A stretch of DNA of 64,000 nt from an uncultured Alcanivorax sp. (lineage in GTDB: Bacteria; Pseudomonadota; Gammaproteobacteria; Pseudomonadales; Alcanivoracaceae): the NCBI RefSeq assembly GCF_947258575.1, contig NZ_CAMYIV010000012.1:434001-498000 (forward strand), written 5' to 3'. Position numbers and translations under genes: made by a program. Below the pieces are notes generated by a model that did not search any database, was not told the DNA's origin, and saw nothing but the letters and a program-made list of their open reading frames with translations. This document shows, piece by piece, positions 52,341 to 60,648 of the stretch (position 1 is the first letter of the stretch; every line of letters starts with the position of its first letter).

Positions 52341-55300
52341 TCAGTCCAGCACCATGATCGCCTGGCCGGCATTGATCTGCTGGCCTTCCTGCCGGGTGAT
52401 GGCCACCACCTTGCCGCTCTGCGGGGCACTGATCTCGATTTCCATCTTCATGGATTCAAGCACCGCCACCACATCGCCTTCCTGCACGGTATCGCCTTCG
52501 GCCACGTTCAGCTTCCAGATGTTGCCGGCCACTGGGGATTCCACCGGGGTGCCTTCCACCGGCTCGGCGCTGTTGTCCGCATCCAGATCCTGCTCGGACT
52601 GGAAGTTGATCTGGCCGCTGGCCACCCAGCGTTGCAGTTCTTCATCGAAGGCCCGATTGCGGGCGTCGGTGAAGGTGGTGATGTCCTGCTGGTTGTCATC
52701 AAGAAACTGCTGGTAGTCCTTCTGGCTGAAGGTGGTCTCTTCGATGCGGATCGGGTACTGGCCCTTGGGAAAATCCCGACGAATCTGATTGAGTTCCTCG
52801 TGGCTCACCTCGTAGAAACGAATCTGATCGAAGAAGCGTAGTAGCCAGGGCTGATCAAACGCTTCGGTCTGCCGGTAACGGTTCCACATCTGCAGGGTGC
52901 GGCCGACAAACTGGTAACCGCCGGGACCTTCCATGCCATACACGCACAGGTAGGCGCCGCCGATGCCCACGGAGTTTTCCGCGGTCCAGGTGCGGGCCGG
53001 GTTGTACTTGGTGGTCACCAGCCGGTGGCGGGGGTCGTAAGGGGTTGCCACCGGCGCGCCCAGATACACATCGCCCAGTCCCATCACCACATAGCGGGCA
53101 CTGAACAGGATCTCCTTGACGTCATCGATACTGTCGAGGCCGTTGATGCGGCGAATAAATTCCAGATTGGACGGACACCAGGGCGCATCCTTGCGCACCG
53201 ACTGCATGTATTTTTCGATAGCCTGATGGCAGGCCTGGTCATCCCAGCTCAACGGGATATGCACGATGCGCGAGGGCACCTCCAGATCGTCCTGCTGTTG
53301 CAGGGCATGTTCTGCCTGGGCCAGCTTTTCCAGCAGATCAGTGCGGGGCAGTTGTCGCGGATCGAAATGAATCTGCAGGGAGCGAATGCCCGGGGTCAGT
53401 TCGATGACGCCATCGAGTTGCTGTTCCTGCAGCCATAGCATCAGCGCATGGGCACGGAATCGCAGGCGCAGGTCCAGCACCAGGGGGCCGTATTCCACCA
53501 GCAGGTAACGGTCACCGGCGGCCCGGTAGACCACCTCCACGCCGGCGTCGCTTTCGCTCAGACGATTAAGAATCGGGGTGGTGATCGGGGCCGGGCTGAC
53601 CTGTTGTTGCGGTGCGCTCAGGGCGGCCACACAGGCGTCCTGTTCTGCGGCCAGCGCATCCGCATCGGCCAGACTGATAGCCTCAAAGCGCAGGGTGTCG
53701 CCGGCCTTCAACTGACCCAGTTTCCAGCGGTCCGCCAGGATCACCGTGGCCGGGCAGACAAAGCCGCCCAGGGAGGGGCCGTCCGGGCCCAGGATCACCG
53801 GCATGTCACCGGTGAAATCCACCGTACCCACGGCGTAGGCATTGTCATGGATGTTGGACGGGTGCATGCCGGCTTCGCCGCCGTCACTGCGGGCCCAGCC
53901 AGGCTTGGGGCCCACTAGGCGCACGCCGGTGCGGCTGGAGTTGTAGTGCACCTGCCAGTCGGTGCTGAAGAACATGGCCATGTCGTCGTCGGTAAAGAAG
54001 TCCGGCGCACCGTGGGGGCCGTAGATCACGCGAAGGGTCCACTGGTTGTTCAGCGCTGGCTTCAGATTTTCCGGCACCACAAGATCGCTGCCGGCGCCGT
54101 TGTCCGGGGAGAAGTGCAGCACATCTCCGGTGCGCAGGGCGCGACCCCCATGGCCACCGAACTGACCCAGGGTAAAGGTGCTGCGCGAGCCCAGATAAGG
54201 GGAGCACTGGATGCCACCGGCAATGGCCAGGTAGGCACGGGCGCCTTCGCCGACCACCTTGCCCAGCTTCAGGGTCTGGCCCGGCTGTATGGCAATGGCG
54301 GTATAACCGGGAACCGGGTTGCCATCCAGGGTTGCCTGCATGTCTGCCCCGGTGAGGGCGATGCGGGTGACCTGATTAAATTTCAGGGTCGGGCCGTTGA
54401 GAGTGAACTCCAGCCCCGCCGCCTTTTCCTCGTTGCCCAGCAGGCGATTGCCCAAACGAAAACTCAGGGCATCGAAAGGGCCAGACGGCGGTACGCCCAC
54501 CGGCCAGTAACCACTGCGCCCGGGGTAATCCTGCACCGTGGTCAGGGTGCCGCCGGCCAGCACGTCCAGAGTGAACGGCTGGTAGGTGAAGTCGTTCAGG
54601 TAGCGGGTGGTCATCTGGCCGTCGGCAAACACCGGGTCGGCAAGAATGCTGCGCAGATAATCACGATTGGTTTCGATGCCTTCGATACAGGTTTCTTCCA
54701 GGCTCTTGTCCAGGGCGGCCAGCGCCGCGTCGCGGCTGGCTTCATGAACAATCACCTTGGCCAGCATGGGGTCGAACAGAGGCGAGACGGTGAGCCCGGC
54801 TTCGATCCAGTGATCAATACGCAGTGCCTGGCCGTCGGCCTGGGGAAAGGTGACGGCGGTGAGCAGCCCGGCGCTGGGCTGGAAATCCTTGTTGGGATCT
54901 TCCGCATACAGCCGCGCCTGGATGGCATGGCCGCACACGGTCAGGTTGGCGGCCAGGGTATCCAGCGATGGCAACTCACCGGCGGCCAGTTTCAGCATCC
55001 ATTCCACCAGGTCTACGCCGTAAACCTGTTCGGTGACGCCGTGCTCCACCTGCAGGCGGGTATTCACTTCCAGAAAATAAAAGGCGTTGCTGTCCTGGTC
55101 GAGAATGAATTCCACGGTGCCGGCATTACGGTAGCTGACTGCTTCCATCAGTGCCTTGGCGGTGGCCTGCAGTTCGCTGCGAACCGCATCGGGTAGGTTG
55201 GCGGCGGGGGTTTCTTCCAGCACTTTCTGGTGGCGGCGCTGGGCGGAGCAATCGCGCTCGCCGAGGGTGACCGCATGGCCCTGACCATCACCGAAAACCT

Positions 55301-55931
55301 GCACCTCGATATGACGGGCACGGGCGATATATTTTTCGATAAAAACGCCATCGTTGGAAAAGTTGTTGGCGCTCAATCGGCGCACCGTGTCCCAGGCCTT
55401 GTCCAGGCTGGCGGCGCTTTCACAGATCTGCATGCCGATGCCGCCACCACCGGCGGTACTTTTCAGCATCACCGGATAGCCGACATTGTCTGCGGCTGCC
55501 AGGGCCGCCTCTTTGTCGGTGAGCAGATCGGTACCGGGCAGCAGGGGGACGCCGGTGTTTTGCGCCAGCGCACGGGCAGTGTGTTTCAGGCCGAAGGTGT
55601 CCATCTGTTGTGGCGTCGGGCCGATAAAGGCAATGCCACGGGCTTCGCAGCCCTGCACAAAATCCGGGTTTTCACTGAGAAATCCGTAGCCGGGATGCAC
55701 CGCCTCGATGCCGTGCTGTTCCATCAGGGCAAACAGGGCATCCTGATTCAGATAGGTGTCGCGGGCACTGCCTTCACCCAGACAGTAGGCCTCGTCGGCC
55801 TGGGTCACATGCAGGGAATCCCGGTCTGCTTCCGCATAGACGGCCACGGCGGTAACGCCGATTTTTTTCAGGGTGGCAATAACACGGGTGGCAATGGCGC
55901 CTCGATTGGCAATCAACACTTTGTTGAACAT
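52341..55931 (-). CDS. Urea-carboxylase-family biotin enzyme, probably guanidine carboxylase
   Basis: A 1196-residue biotin-dependent carboxylase. The biotin carboxylase domain (about 1-450) has FNKVLIANRGAIATRV, the ATP-grasp loop STAGGGGIGMQ and FLEVNTRLQVEHGVTE. A KipA/KipI-like carboxyltransferase region (about 470-1040) follows, and then a biotinyl domain with VLESMKMEIEI (modified Lys near 1162). The order matches urea amidolyase component UC. Control by a guanidine-I riboswitch and the neighbouring DUF1989 genes indicate guanidine rather than urea as substrate. It carboxylates the substrate with ATP and bicarbonate. Last gene of the operon; no allophanate hydrolase follows. Confidence 0.93.
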   Translation of the reverse strand: MFNKVLIANRGAIATRVIATLKKIGVTAVAVYAEADRDSLHVTQADEAYCLGEGSARDTYLNQDALFALMEQHGIEAVHPGYGFLSENPDFVQGCEARGIAFIGPTPQQMDTFGLKHTARALAQNTGVPLLPGTDLLTDKEAALAAADNVGYPVMLKSTAGGGGIGMQICESAASLDKAWDTVRRLSANNFSNDGVFIEKYIARARHIEVQVFGDGQGHAVTLGERDCSAQRRHQKVLEETPAANLPDAVRSELQATAKALMEAVSYRNAGTVEFILDQDSNAFYFLEVNTRLQVEHGVTEQVYGVDLVEWMLKLAAGELPSLDTLAANLTVCGHAIQARLYAEDPNKDFQPSAGLLTAVTFPQADGQALRIDHWIEAGLTVSPLFDPMLAKVIVHEASRDAALAALDKSLEETCIEGIETNRDYLRSILADPVFADGQMTTRYLNDFTYQPFTLDVLAGGTLTTVQDYPGRSGYWPVGVPPSGPFDALSFRLGNRLLGNEEKAAGLEFTLNGPTLKFNQVTRIALTGADMQATLDGNPVPGYTAIAIQPGQTLKLGKVVGEGARAYLAIAGGIQCSPYLGSRSTFTLGQFGGHGGRALRTGDVLHFSPDNGAGSDLVVPENLKPALNNQWTLRVIYGPHGAPDFFTDDDMAMFFSTDWQVHYNSSRTGVRLVGPKPGWARSDGGEAGMHPSNIHDNAYAVGTVDFTGDMPVILGPDGPSLGGFVCPATVILADRWKLGQLKAGDTLRFEAISLADADALAAEQDACVAALSAPQQQVSPAPITTPILNRLSESDAGVEVVYRAAGDRYLLVEYGPLVLDLRLRFRAHALMLWLQEQQLDGVIELTPGIRSLQIHFDPRQLPRTDLLEKLAQAEHALQQQDDLEVPSRIVHIPLSWDDQACHQAIEKYMQSVRKDAPWCPSNLEFIRRINGLDSIDDVKEILFSARYVVMGLGDVYLGAPVATPYDPRHRLVTTKYNPARTWTAENSVGIGGAYLCVYGMEGPGGYQFVGRTLQMWNRYRQTEAFDQPWLLRFFDQIRFYEVSHEELNQIRRDFPKGQYPIRIEETTFSQKDYQQFLDDNQQDITTFTDARNRAFDEELQRWVASGQINFQSEQDLDADNSAEPVEGTPVESPVAGNIWKLNVAEGDTVQEGDVVAVLESMKMEIEISAPQSGKVVAITRQEGQQINAGQAIMVLD

Positions 55932-56016
55932 GGCGATGTCTCTTTGACGGCTGACGGGTCGTCCCGTCATGGCATTCTCTGGCCGCCGGGGTCGTCCCCG
56001 GGGAAATGCGGATAAA

Positions 56017-56658
56017 TCAGTGATTCCAGATCAGCACTTCAATGGGTGTGGGGTTGTAGCCGTTGCAGGGATTGTTGAGCTGCGGGCAGTTGGAAATCAG
56101 CATCACCACATCCATGCAGGCGGTCAGTTCCACATATTTTCCCGGGGCGGAAATGCCGTCCTCGAAGGTGAGGCCGCCGTCGGCGGTGACCGGCACATTC
56201 ATGAAGAAGTTGATGTTATGGGTGATGTCCCGTTTGCCCAGATCAAACTCCGGGTGCTGGTTGACGGCCAGCATCCAGCTGTCCCGGCAGGCATGCATGC
56301 AGCGCTTTTCCAGGTCATAGCGCACGGTGTTGCTTTCCGTGGCGCAGGCGCCGCCGAGGGTGTCGTGGCGACCACAGGTATCGGCGACGATTTCCAGCAG
56401 CGGGTTGATGCGGTTGGACATCAGCACGCTACCGGCGGTGAGGTAGACGTTGCCCTGCTCGCGAATGGTATCCATGGCGCTGTAGCGTTCCGCCGGATCG
56501 GCGGCGCTGTAGAAAAGGGTGTCGGCGGCCTGGTTGCCTTGCAGATCGAGCAGGCGAACGGTCTGGCCTTTTTTTACCGTGTGAATGAAGTAATCCCCGG
56601 CGGCGACCACTTCACGGAAGCTGGCCTGTTCCGGTTGCCTTGGGCTTTCTTTGATCAT
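56017..56658 (-). CDS. DUF1989 protein, urea-carboxylase-associated protein 1 / carboxyguanidine deiminase subunit
   Basis: A 213-residue DUF1989 protein with [20 protein letters not shown] (about 31-50), [25 protein letters not shown] (metal-site Cys/His), INFFMNVPV and the closing [16 protein letters not shown]. Related heterodimers were shown to deiminate carboxyguanidine to allophanate. GAGGAGAG lies before the ATG. Its partner is encoded just upstream in the operon, 46 bases away, and a repeat copy is inserted in that gap. Confidence 0.85.
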   Translation of the reverse strand: MIKESPRQPEQASFREVVAAGDYFIHTVKKGQTVRLLDLQGNQAADTLFYSAADPAERYSAMDTIREQGNVYLTAGSVLMSNRINPLLEIVADTCGRHDTLGGACATESNTVRYDLEKRCMHACRDSWMLAVNQHPEFDLGKRDITHNINFFMNVPVTADGGLTFEDGISAPGKYVELTACMDVVMLISNCPQLNNPCNGYNPTPIEVLIWNH

Positions 56659-56671
56659 GTTTCTCTCCTCT

Positions 56672-56700
56672 GGATCGCGCCGCCAGGGACGCTCCTACGG
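56672..56700. repeat. REP-like repeat inside the guanidine operon
   Basis: GGATCGCGCCGCCAGGGACG continuing CTCCTACGG matches the units at 1-19 and 32086-32113. It sits between two co-transcribed DUF1989 genes. Confidence 0.7.
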
Positions 56701-56704
56701 CGGG

Positions 56705-57421
56705 TTACAAACCGAGGTGGTACAGGCGATTGTTTTCAAAGGCCCGGCCGTTTTCCGGGCGAAAGTGTTTGCAGTAATCGTCGTCGGCCAGCGGGGCGGC
56801 TTTGAGCATTTCTACCTGTACCGGTTTCATCGGATAGTCTGCCGCCGGGTTCAGCGGGTGCGGGCAGGTATGCAGGATCACCAGGGTGTCCATCTCGAAG
56901 CGCAGGGTGACGCTGGCACCGGCGCGGGCGGCGCTGGCATCGAAGATCAGGTTGCCGTCATCGTCGGTGATGACTTTGGAAAAAAGATTCAGGTTGGCGG
57001 CCAGGTCCCGTTCGCCCAGGCCGTACTTGGCCAGTTCGGTAAGGAAACTGTGTTCGCCACTCAGGGTCCACTGGTTGTGACAATCCTGGTAGGAGCGCAC
57101 CTGATATTTTTCCTTCAGACTTTTTTCGCTGAGCGTGCCGCAGACGGTGTCGTGCCAGCCGAAATCATCGTCGACCATGGAGGCAAACACCCGGCCCATG
57201 TCCGAGTAGAGGCAGTTGCCCCGGGTCAGCTTGAAGGTGTGCTGGCCTTTCAAGGTGTCCGGGGCGTTGTAGCGTTCCAGCAGGTCTTCCGGGTTGTACA
57301 TCAGCAGGGACAGGTTGGCGCCACCTTCCACGTCGGTAAATCGCAGTTGCATGCCACGGCGTACCCGCATCGACCAGTGGGCGCTGCCGGGCAGGATGGT
57401 GGTGTAAAGACTGTCGCTCAT
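56705..57421 (-). CDS. DUF1989 protein, urea-carboxylase-associated protein 2 / carboxyguanidine deiminase subunit
   Basis: A 238-residue DUF1989 paralogue of the next gene. It has RVRRGMQLRFTDVEGGANLSLLMY, ASMVDDDFGWHDTVCGTL and the closing HPLNPAADYPMKPVQVEML. Cys138 (in YQDCHNQWTL) and His residues could bind the metal. The two subunits together are expected to form the deiminase. AGGAG lies before the ATG. Confidence 0.85.
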   Translation of the reverse strand: MSDSLYTTILPGSAHWSMRVRRGMQLRFTDVEGGANLSLLMYNPEDLLERYNAPDTLKGQHTFKLTRGNCLYSDMGRVFASMVDDDFGWHDTVCGTLSEKSLKEKYQVRSYQDCHNQWTLSGEHSFLTELAKYGLGERDLAANLNLFSKVITDDDGNLIFDASAARAGASVTLRFEMDTLVILHTCPHPLNPAADYPMKPVQVEMLKAAPLADDDYCKHFRPENGRAFENNRLYHLGL

Positions 57422-57431
57422 CAGGCGCTCC

Positions 57432-58223
57432 TTAGAGGATGTCGTGGAGAACGCGGCTGGTATTGCCCACGCTTCGATTTATGTTTGTCAGGGTGCCGCT
57501 TTCGCAATCACCCACCGGCAGGTCGTAGGTCACCCGGGCGCCATAGGCACCGGGGGCCTGCGGGTCCAGGCGGGGCTTGTCGAACACCCACAGCCGGGTA
57601 CCCAGGTAAAAGCCTTCGTTGATGTCATGGGTGATCATGAACACGGTGAGTCGCTGTTCTTTCCACAGCGACAGCACCAGCTTGTGCATGTCGGCACGAA
57701 TGCCCGGGTCCAGGGCGCCGAAGGGTTCGTCCAGCAGCAGGATGCGGGGTTTCTTGATCAGCGCCTGAGCCAGGGCCAGGCGTTGTTGCATGCCGCCGGA
57801 GAGTTCATGGGGGTATTTGTCCACGGCGTGGCTGAGGCCCACGCTTTCCAGCATGGCCAGGGCGTCTTTTTGTAGTTGCTTGCGACGCTTGCCAAAACTG
57901 AAACCCAGCCAGGGGCTGTGCTGCAGTTCGCCGCCGAGCATGACGTTTTCCAGGGCGGTCAGATGGTTGAGTACCGAGTAGCGCTGGAACACGATGCCAC
58001 GACTGTCGTCTGGTTCGCCGGGCAGGGGCTGGCCATCCAGCAGCAGTTCACCACGGCTGGCCTGTTCGGTGCCCAGCAGCAGTTTCAGGAAGGAGGTTTT
58101 GCCACAGCCGGAGGCGCCGACGATGGTGACGAACTCACCTTCCTGGACGGTGGCGTTGAGGCGTTCCAGCACTACCTGGTCGCCGTATTCCTTCCACAGG
58201 TTTTTCATTTCGATGATAGCCAT
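57432..58223 (-). CDS. ABC transporter ATP-binding protein
   Basis: A 263-residue ATPase: Walker A GASGCGKT (about 36-43), signature LSGGMQQRLALAQAL (about 143-157), Walker B ILLLDEPFGALDP, and the switch His in MITHDINEG. It resembles nitrate/taurine-type (NitT/TauT) ATPases. ATG 58223 is taken as the start, with GGGAG ten bases upstream; GTG 58229 is possible. Energises the permease encoded next to it. Confidence 0.9.
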   Translation of the reverse strand: MAIIEMKNLWKEYGDQVVLERLNATVQEGEFVTIVGASGCGKTSFLKLLLGTEQASRGELLLDGQPLPGEPDDSRGIVFQRYSVLNHLTALENVMLGGELQHSPWLGFSFGKRRKQLQKDALAMLESVGLSHAVDKYPHELSGGMQQRLALAQALIKKPRILLLDEPFGALDPGIRADMHKLVLSLWKEQRLTVFMITHDINEGFYLGTRLWVFDKPRLDPQAPGAYGARVTYDLPVGDCESGTLTNINRSVGNTSRVLHDIL

Positions 58224-58238
58224 TACCACGGATCTCCC

Positions 58239-59057
58239 TTAATGAGCCTGTTGATGGAACCAGGGGTAGCGCCATTGCGAGTAACGACGCAGAAGAAAGT
58301 CGATGGCAAAGGCCAGCAGGGTGATCCACACCACATAGGGCAGAATCACATCCATGGCCAGATAGCGCCGTACCAGGAAGATGCGATAGCCCAGCCCTTC
58401 GGTGGCGGCGATGGCCTCGGCGGCGATCAGGAACAGCCAGGCCGGGCCCAGGGACAACCGCACGGCGCCGATCAATCGCGGCATCAGTTGCGGCCATACC
58501 AGGCGGGTAATGATCTGCCAGGTATTGGCGCCCAGGGTTTGTAGCTTGATGATCTGCTCTTCCGGAATTTCCAACGCCCGTTGCTGCAGATCACGAATCA
58601 GAAAGGGGGTAATGCCGATGATGATCAGCATTACCTTGGCCAGTTCACCCAGGCCGAAAATAATGAACAGCACCGGCAGGATCGCCATGGGCGGTACCAG
58701 TGACAGGCCGGTCACCAGCGGTGACAGGGTCGAGCGGATATAGGGAATGGTGCCGTTGCCGATCCCCACCACCAGGGCAACCAGCGCACTGATGGCCACG
58801 CCGATGCCAAGCCGTTGCAGGCTGGCCAGGGTGTCGTTCAGCAACAGATAGTCGCCGCTGCGCTTGCTGGGTTCGAATGCCATACGCTGGATGGCGTCCA
58901 CAAAACTGCCCAGCGCCGGCAGCAATTTGTCGTTGGGGTTTTCCGTCAGGCGTGCATCGGAGGCCACCATATAGACAATCAGCAGCAGCACGAAGGGCAG
59001 CAGGCCCAGTGCCCAGGCACCGACACGTCCCGGTTGACGGTTGATCAGTTTTTTCAT
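58239..59057 (-). CDS. ABC transporter permease (NitT/TauT-like)
   Basis: A 272-residue permease with six helices. The EAA loop is in LGANTWQIITRLVWPQLMPRLIGAV (about 180-204), and RLGIGVAISALVALVVGIG lies before it. The ATG at 59057 has GGGAA upstream and gives the usual positive N-terminus (MKKLINRQPGR). A homodimer would form the membrane channel. Confidence 0.9.
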   Translation of the reverse strand: MKKLINRQPGRVGAWALGLLPFVLLLIVYMVASDARLTENPNDKLLPALGSFVDAIQRMAFEPSKRSGDYLLLNDTLASLQRLGIGVAISALVALVVGIGNGTIPYIRSTLSPLVTGLSLVPPMAILPVLFIIFGLGELAKVMLIIIGITPFLIRDLQQRALEIPEEQIIKLQTLGANTWQIITRLVWPQLMPRLIGAVRLSLGPAWLFLIAAEAIAATEGLGYRIFLVRRYLAMDVILPYVVWITLLAFAIDFLLRRYSQWRYPWFHQQAH

Positions 59058-59098
59058 GGCAATTCCCGGTGATTGAATTCGCAACAGGCCGGACCCCG

Positions 59099-59125
59099 CA
59101 CGCTGGCGTGGTGCGTGCCAGCGTG
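59099..59125 (-). terminator. Intercistronic hairpin in the guanidine operon
   Basis: CACGCTGGC pairs with GCCAGCGTG (9 bp, nine-base loop) between the binding-protein gene and the permease gene. Such a hairpin after the first gene of an ABC operon often raises the level of the binding protein by protecting its 3' end; inferred. Confidence 0.5.
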
Positions 59126-59141
59126 CGACGTGTTTGCGGTG

Positions 59142-60206
59142 TTACAGCTTTCCTTCTGCTGCCATGGCCATGTAATCCGGGATAAAGCGCAGCGTTACAT
59201 TGCTGTCGCTGCCATAGATGCCCGCCGGGGTTTCGATACCCACAAAGCCGGCATCCGGAGCGCCTTCACCCAACAAACCGTGCTGGAAGGAAAATTCCGC
59301 CACCTTCTGCATGGTGTCTTTCAGTGCCGGGCTGTTGACGAAGGCCACGGCCTCGGCGGGCTGGTAGAACATGCGGGTGGAATCCAGCTGGGCTTCATAG
59401 CCGGCCAGGTCGGTACCGGAGGCATTGGCCATGAAGGTACGGGCGGCCTTGCCGGCCTCATCATCGGCGGACATGGTGGCCATGATCTCGTACCAGGCAC
59501 CGGTGAGCGCCTTGCCGAAATCCGGGTTGGCTTCCAGAGTGTCGGTGTTGACCACCATCAGGTCGATGATTTCACCGGGGATCTGCGCGGAGTCGAACAC
59601 CTTGTGGCTGTCCGGCATGGCGGTGATTTCGCTGAGCAGCGGGTTCCAGGTAGCCACGGCGGTGACGCCTTTGGTGGTGAAGGCGGACACCAGATCTGCG
59701 TCCGAGGTATTCACCACGGTCAGGTCGCGCTCAGTCAGCCCCACGGTTTCCAGGGCACGGGCCAGCAGGTAGTGGGAAACGGACAGTTCTACCAGGTTGA
59801 CCTGCTGGCCCTTGATGTCGGCCAGCTTGTCAGTGCCCTTGAGCACCACGCCGTCGTTACCGTTGGAGAAGTCACCCACGATCAGGGCGGTGGAATCCAC
59901 GCCGCCGGCAGCGGGAATGGTCAACGCATCCATGTTGGTCATGGCGCAGCCGTCATAGGCACCGGCGGTGTACTGGTTGATGGATTCCACGTAGTCGTTG
60001 ATCTGTACCACATCAATCTCGATGTCGTACTTGTTGGCCCACTTGTCGACGATCTTCTGTTGGGCGCCGTAATCCCACGGCATCCAGCCCACATAGATGG
60101 ACCAGCAGACGCTGAAGGAATCTTTGGCCAGTGCGGTGACCGGCATCAGGGATGTGGACAGGGCAAGTGCTGCAACGGCAGCGGTCTTACGTACGGAAAG
60201 GGTCAT
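59142..60206 (-). CDS. ABC transporter substrate-binding protein, probably for guanidine or a related compound
   Basis: A 354-residue periplasmic binding protein: signal peptide about 1-28 (ending ALA), then SVCWSIYVGWMPWDYGAQQ and a type II fold of the NitT/TauT kind. DGCAMTNMDALTIPAAGGVD and ATWNPLLSEI are conserved in the urea-carboxylase-linked subfamily. AAGGAGG is an excellent ribosome site seven bases before the ATG. First gene after the riboswitch. The ligand is inferred from the riboswitch. Confidence 0.88.
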   Translation of the reverse strand: MTLSVRKTAAVAALALSTSLMPVTALAKDSFSVCWSIYVGWMPWDYGAQQKIVDKWANKYDIEIDVVQINDYVESINQYTAGAYDGCAMTNMDALTIPAAGGVDSTALIVGDFSNGNDGVVLKGTDKLADIKGQQVNLVELSVSHYLLARALETVGLTERDLTVVNTSDADLVSAFTTKGVTAVATWNPLLSEITAMPDSHKVFDSAQIPGEIIDLMVVNTDTLEANPDFGKALTGAWYEIMATMSADDEAGKAARTFMANASGTDLAGYEAQLDSTRMFYQPAEAVAFVNSPALKDTMQKVAEFSFQHGLLGEGAPDAGFVGIETPAGIYGSDSNVTLRFIPDYMAMAAEGKL

Positions 60207-60261
60207 CTCGGACCTCCTTGGCTACGGACGATGAGGAATCCAATGACAACGCGGTCATCGT

Positions 60262-60402
60262 GTCCTCCCGGGCTTTTGTCCCGCCGTGTAACCTTCAGCC
60301 GCATGTGCTGCGAAACGACTGCAAGAAGGTCGACTGCTCTCGGACCAGGCATCGGCTGCGCGCGGTTTGTTGGCGCAGGCGACCGGAACCCTAGCGGTCT
60401 AT
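60262..60402 (-). ncRNA. Guanidine-I (ykkC) riboswitch
   Basis: Read on the minus strand the leader carries, in order, the conserved words of the ykkC class: CTAGGGTTCCGG (near 60393-60382), CTGGTCCGAGAGCAG (near 60354-60340), ACACGGCGGGAC (near 60290-60279) and AAAGCCCGGGAG (near 60277-60266). Variable helices lie between them, in the order expected for this aptamer. It lies about 60 bases before the start of the binding-protein gene. Ligand-bound RNA should raise expression of the operon. No T-run terminator follows, so the output may be translational, or use the ATGAC/GTCAT hairpin just downstream. Confidence 0.93.
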
Positions 60403-60423
60403 TGGTGCAACTTGTGTTGAGTT

Positions 60424-60482
60424 GGGAGCCTCTGAATGACCCCTTAAAGACTGAGCATCCAAGGAGTCACTTAGAGGCTCCC
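60424..60482 (-). other. Long imperfect hairpin between promoter and riboswitch
   Basis: GGGAGCCTCT (60424-60433) pairs perfectly with AGAGGCTCCC (60473-60482), and the stem extends inward with few mismatches to about 22 pairs. If transcription starts at the sigma-54-type site, this hairpin is in the RNA leader upstream of the aptamer. Confidence 0.6.
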
Positions 60483-60522
60483 TAATGGCAACGTGGCCAT
60501 TCGATTCCTCTTCTTTTGGTAA

Positions 60523-60539
60523 AGCAAAGGGGATGCCAA
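60523..60539 (-). promoter_or_regulatory. Sigma-54-type promoter of the guanidine operon
   Basis: On the minus strand TTGGCATCCCCTTTGCT contains GG and GC separated by exactly ten bases, the invariant pattern of -24/-12 promoters (TGGCAC-N5-TTGCW). Transcription would start near 60512. This fits NtrC-type nitrogen control. No clear NtrC site was found upstream in 60540-60648. Confidence 0.65.
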
Positions 60540-60611
60540 GTGGTGAGGCTGAGGAAAATCAGGGGGTTGGCGCAGAAGGAAAACGAATCGGGCAGAAAGG
60601 TGGGCAGTGAC

Positions 60612-60636
60612 GGGGCATTGCCAACGGCAATGCCCC
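60612..60636. terminator. Hairpin 3' of the dienelactone hydrolase gene
   Basis: GGGGCATTGCC pairs with GGCAATGCCCC (11 bp, loop AAC), twelve bases beyond the stop at 60649. No T run follows. Confidence 0.6.
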
Positions 60637-60648
60637 TAACTGGTGCGG

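Noticed and set aside
53946-55196. 416-residue plus-strand frame opposite the carboxylase gene
   Set aside because: Antisense shadow of a well-supported biotin carboxylase; no start site or domain.
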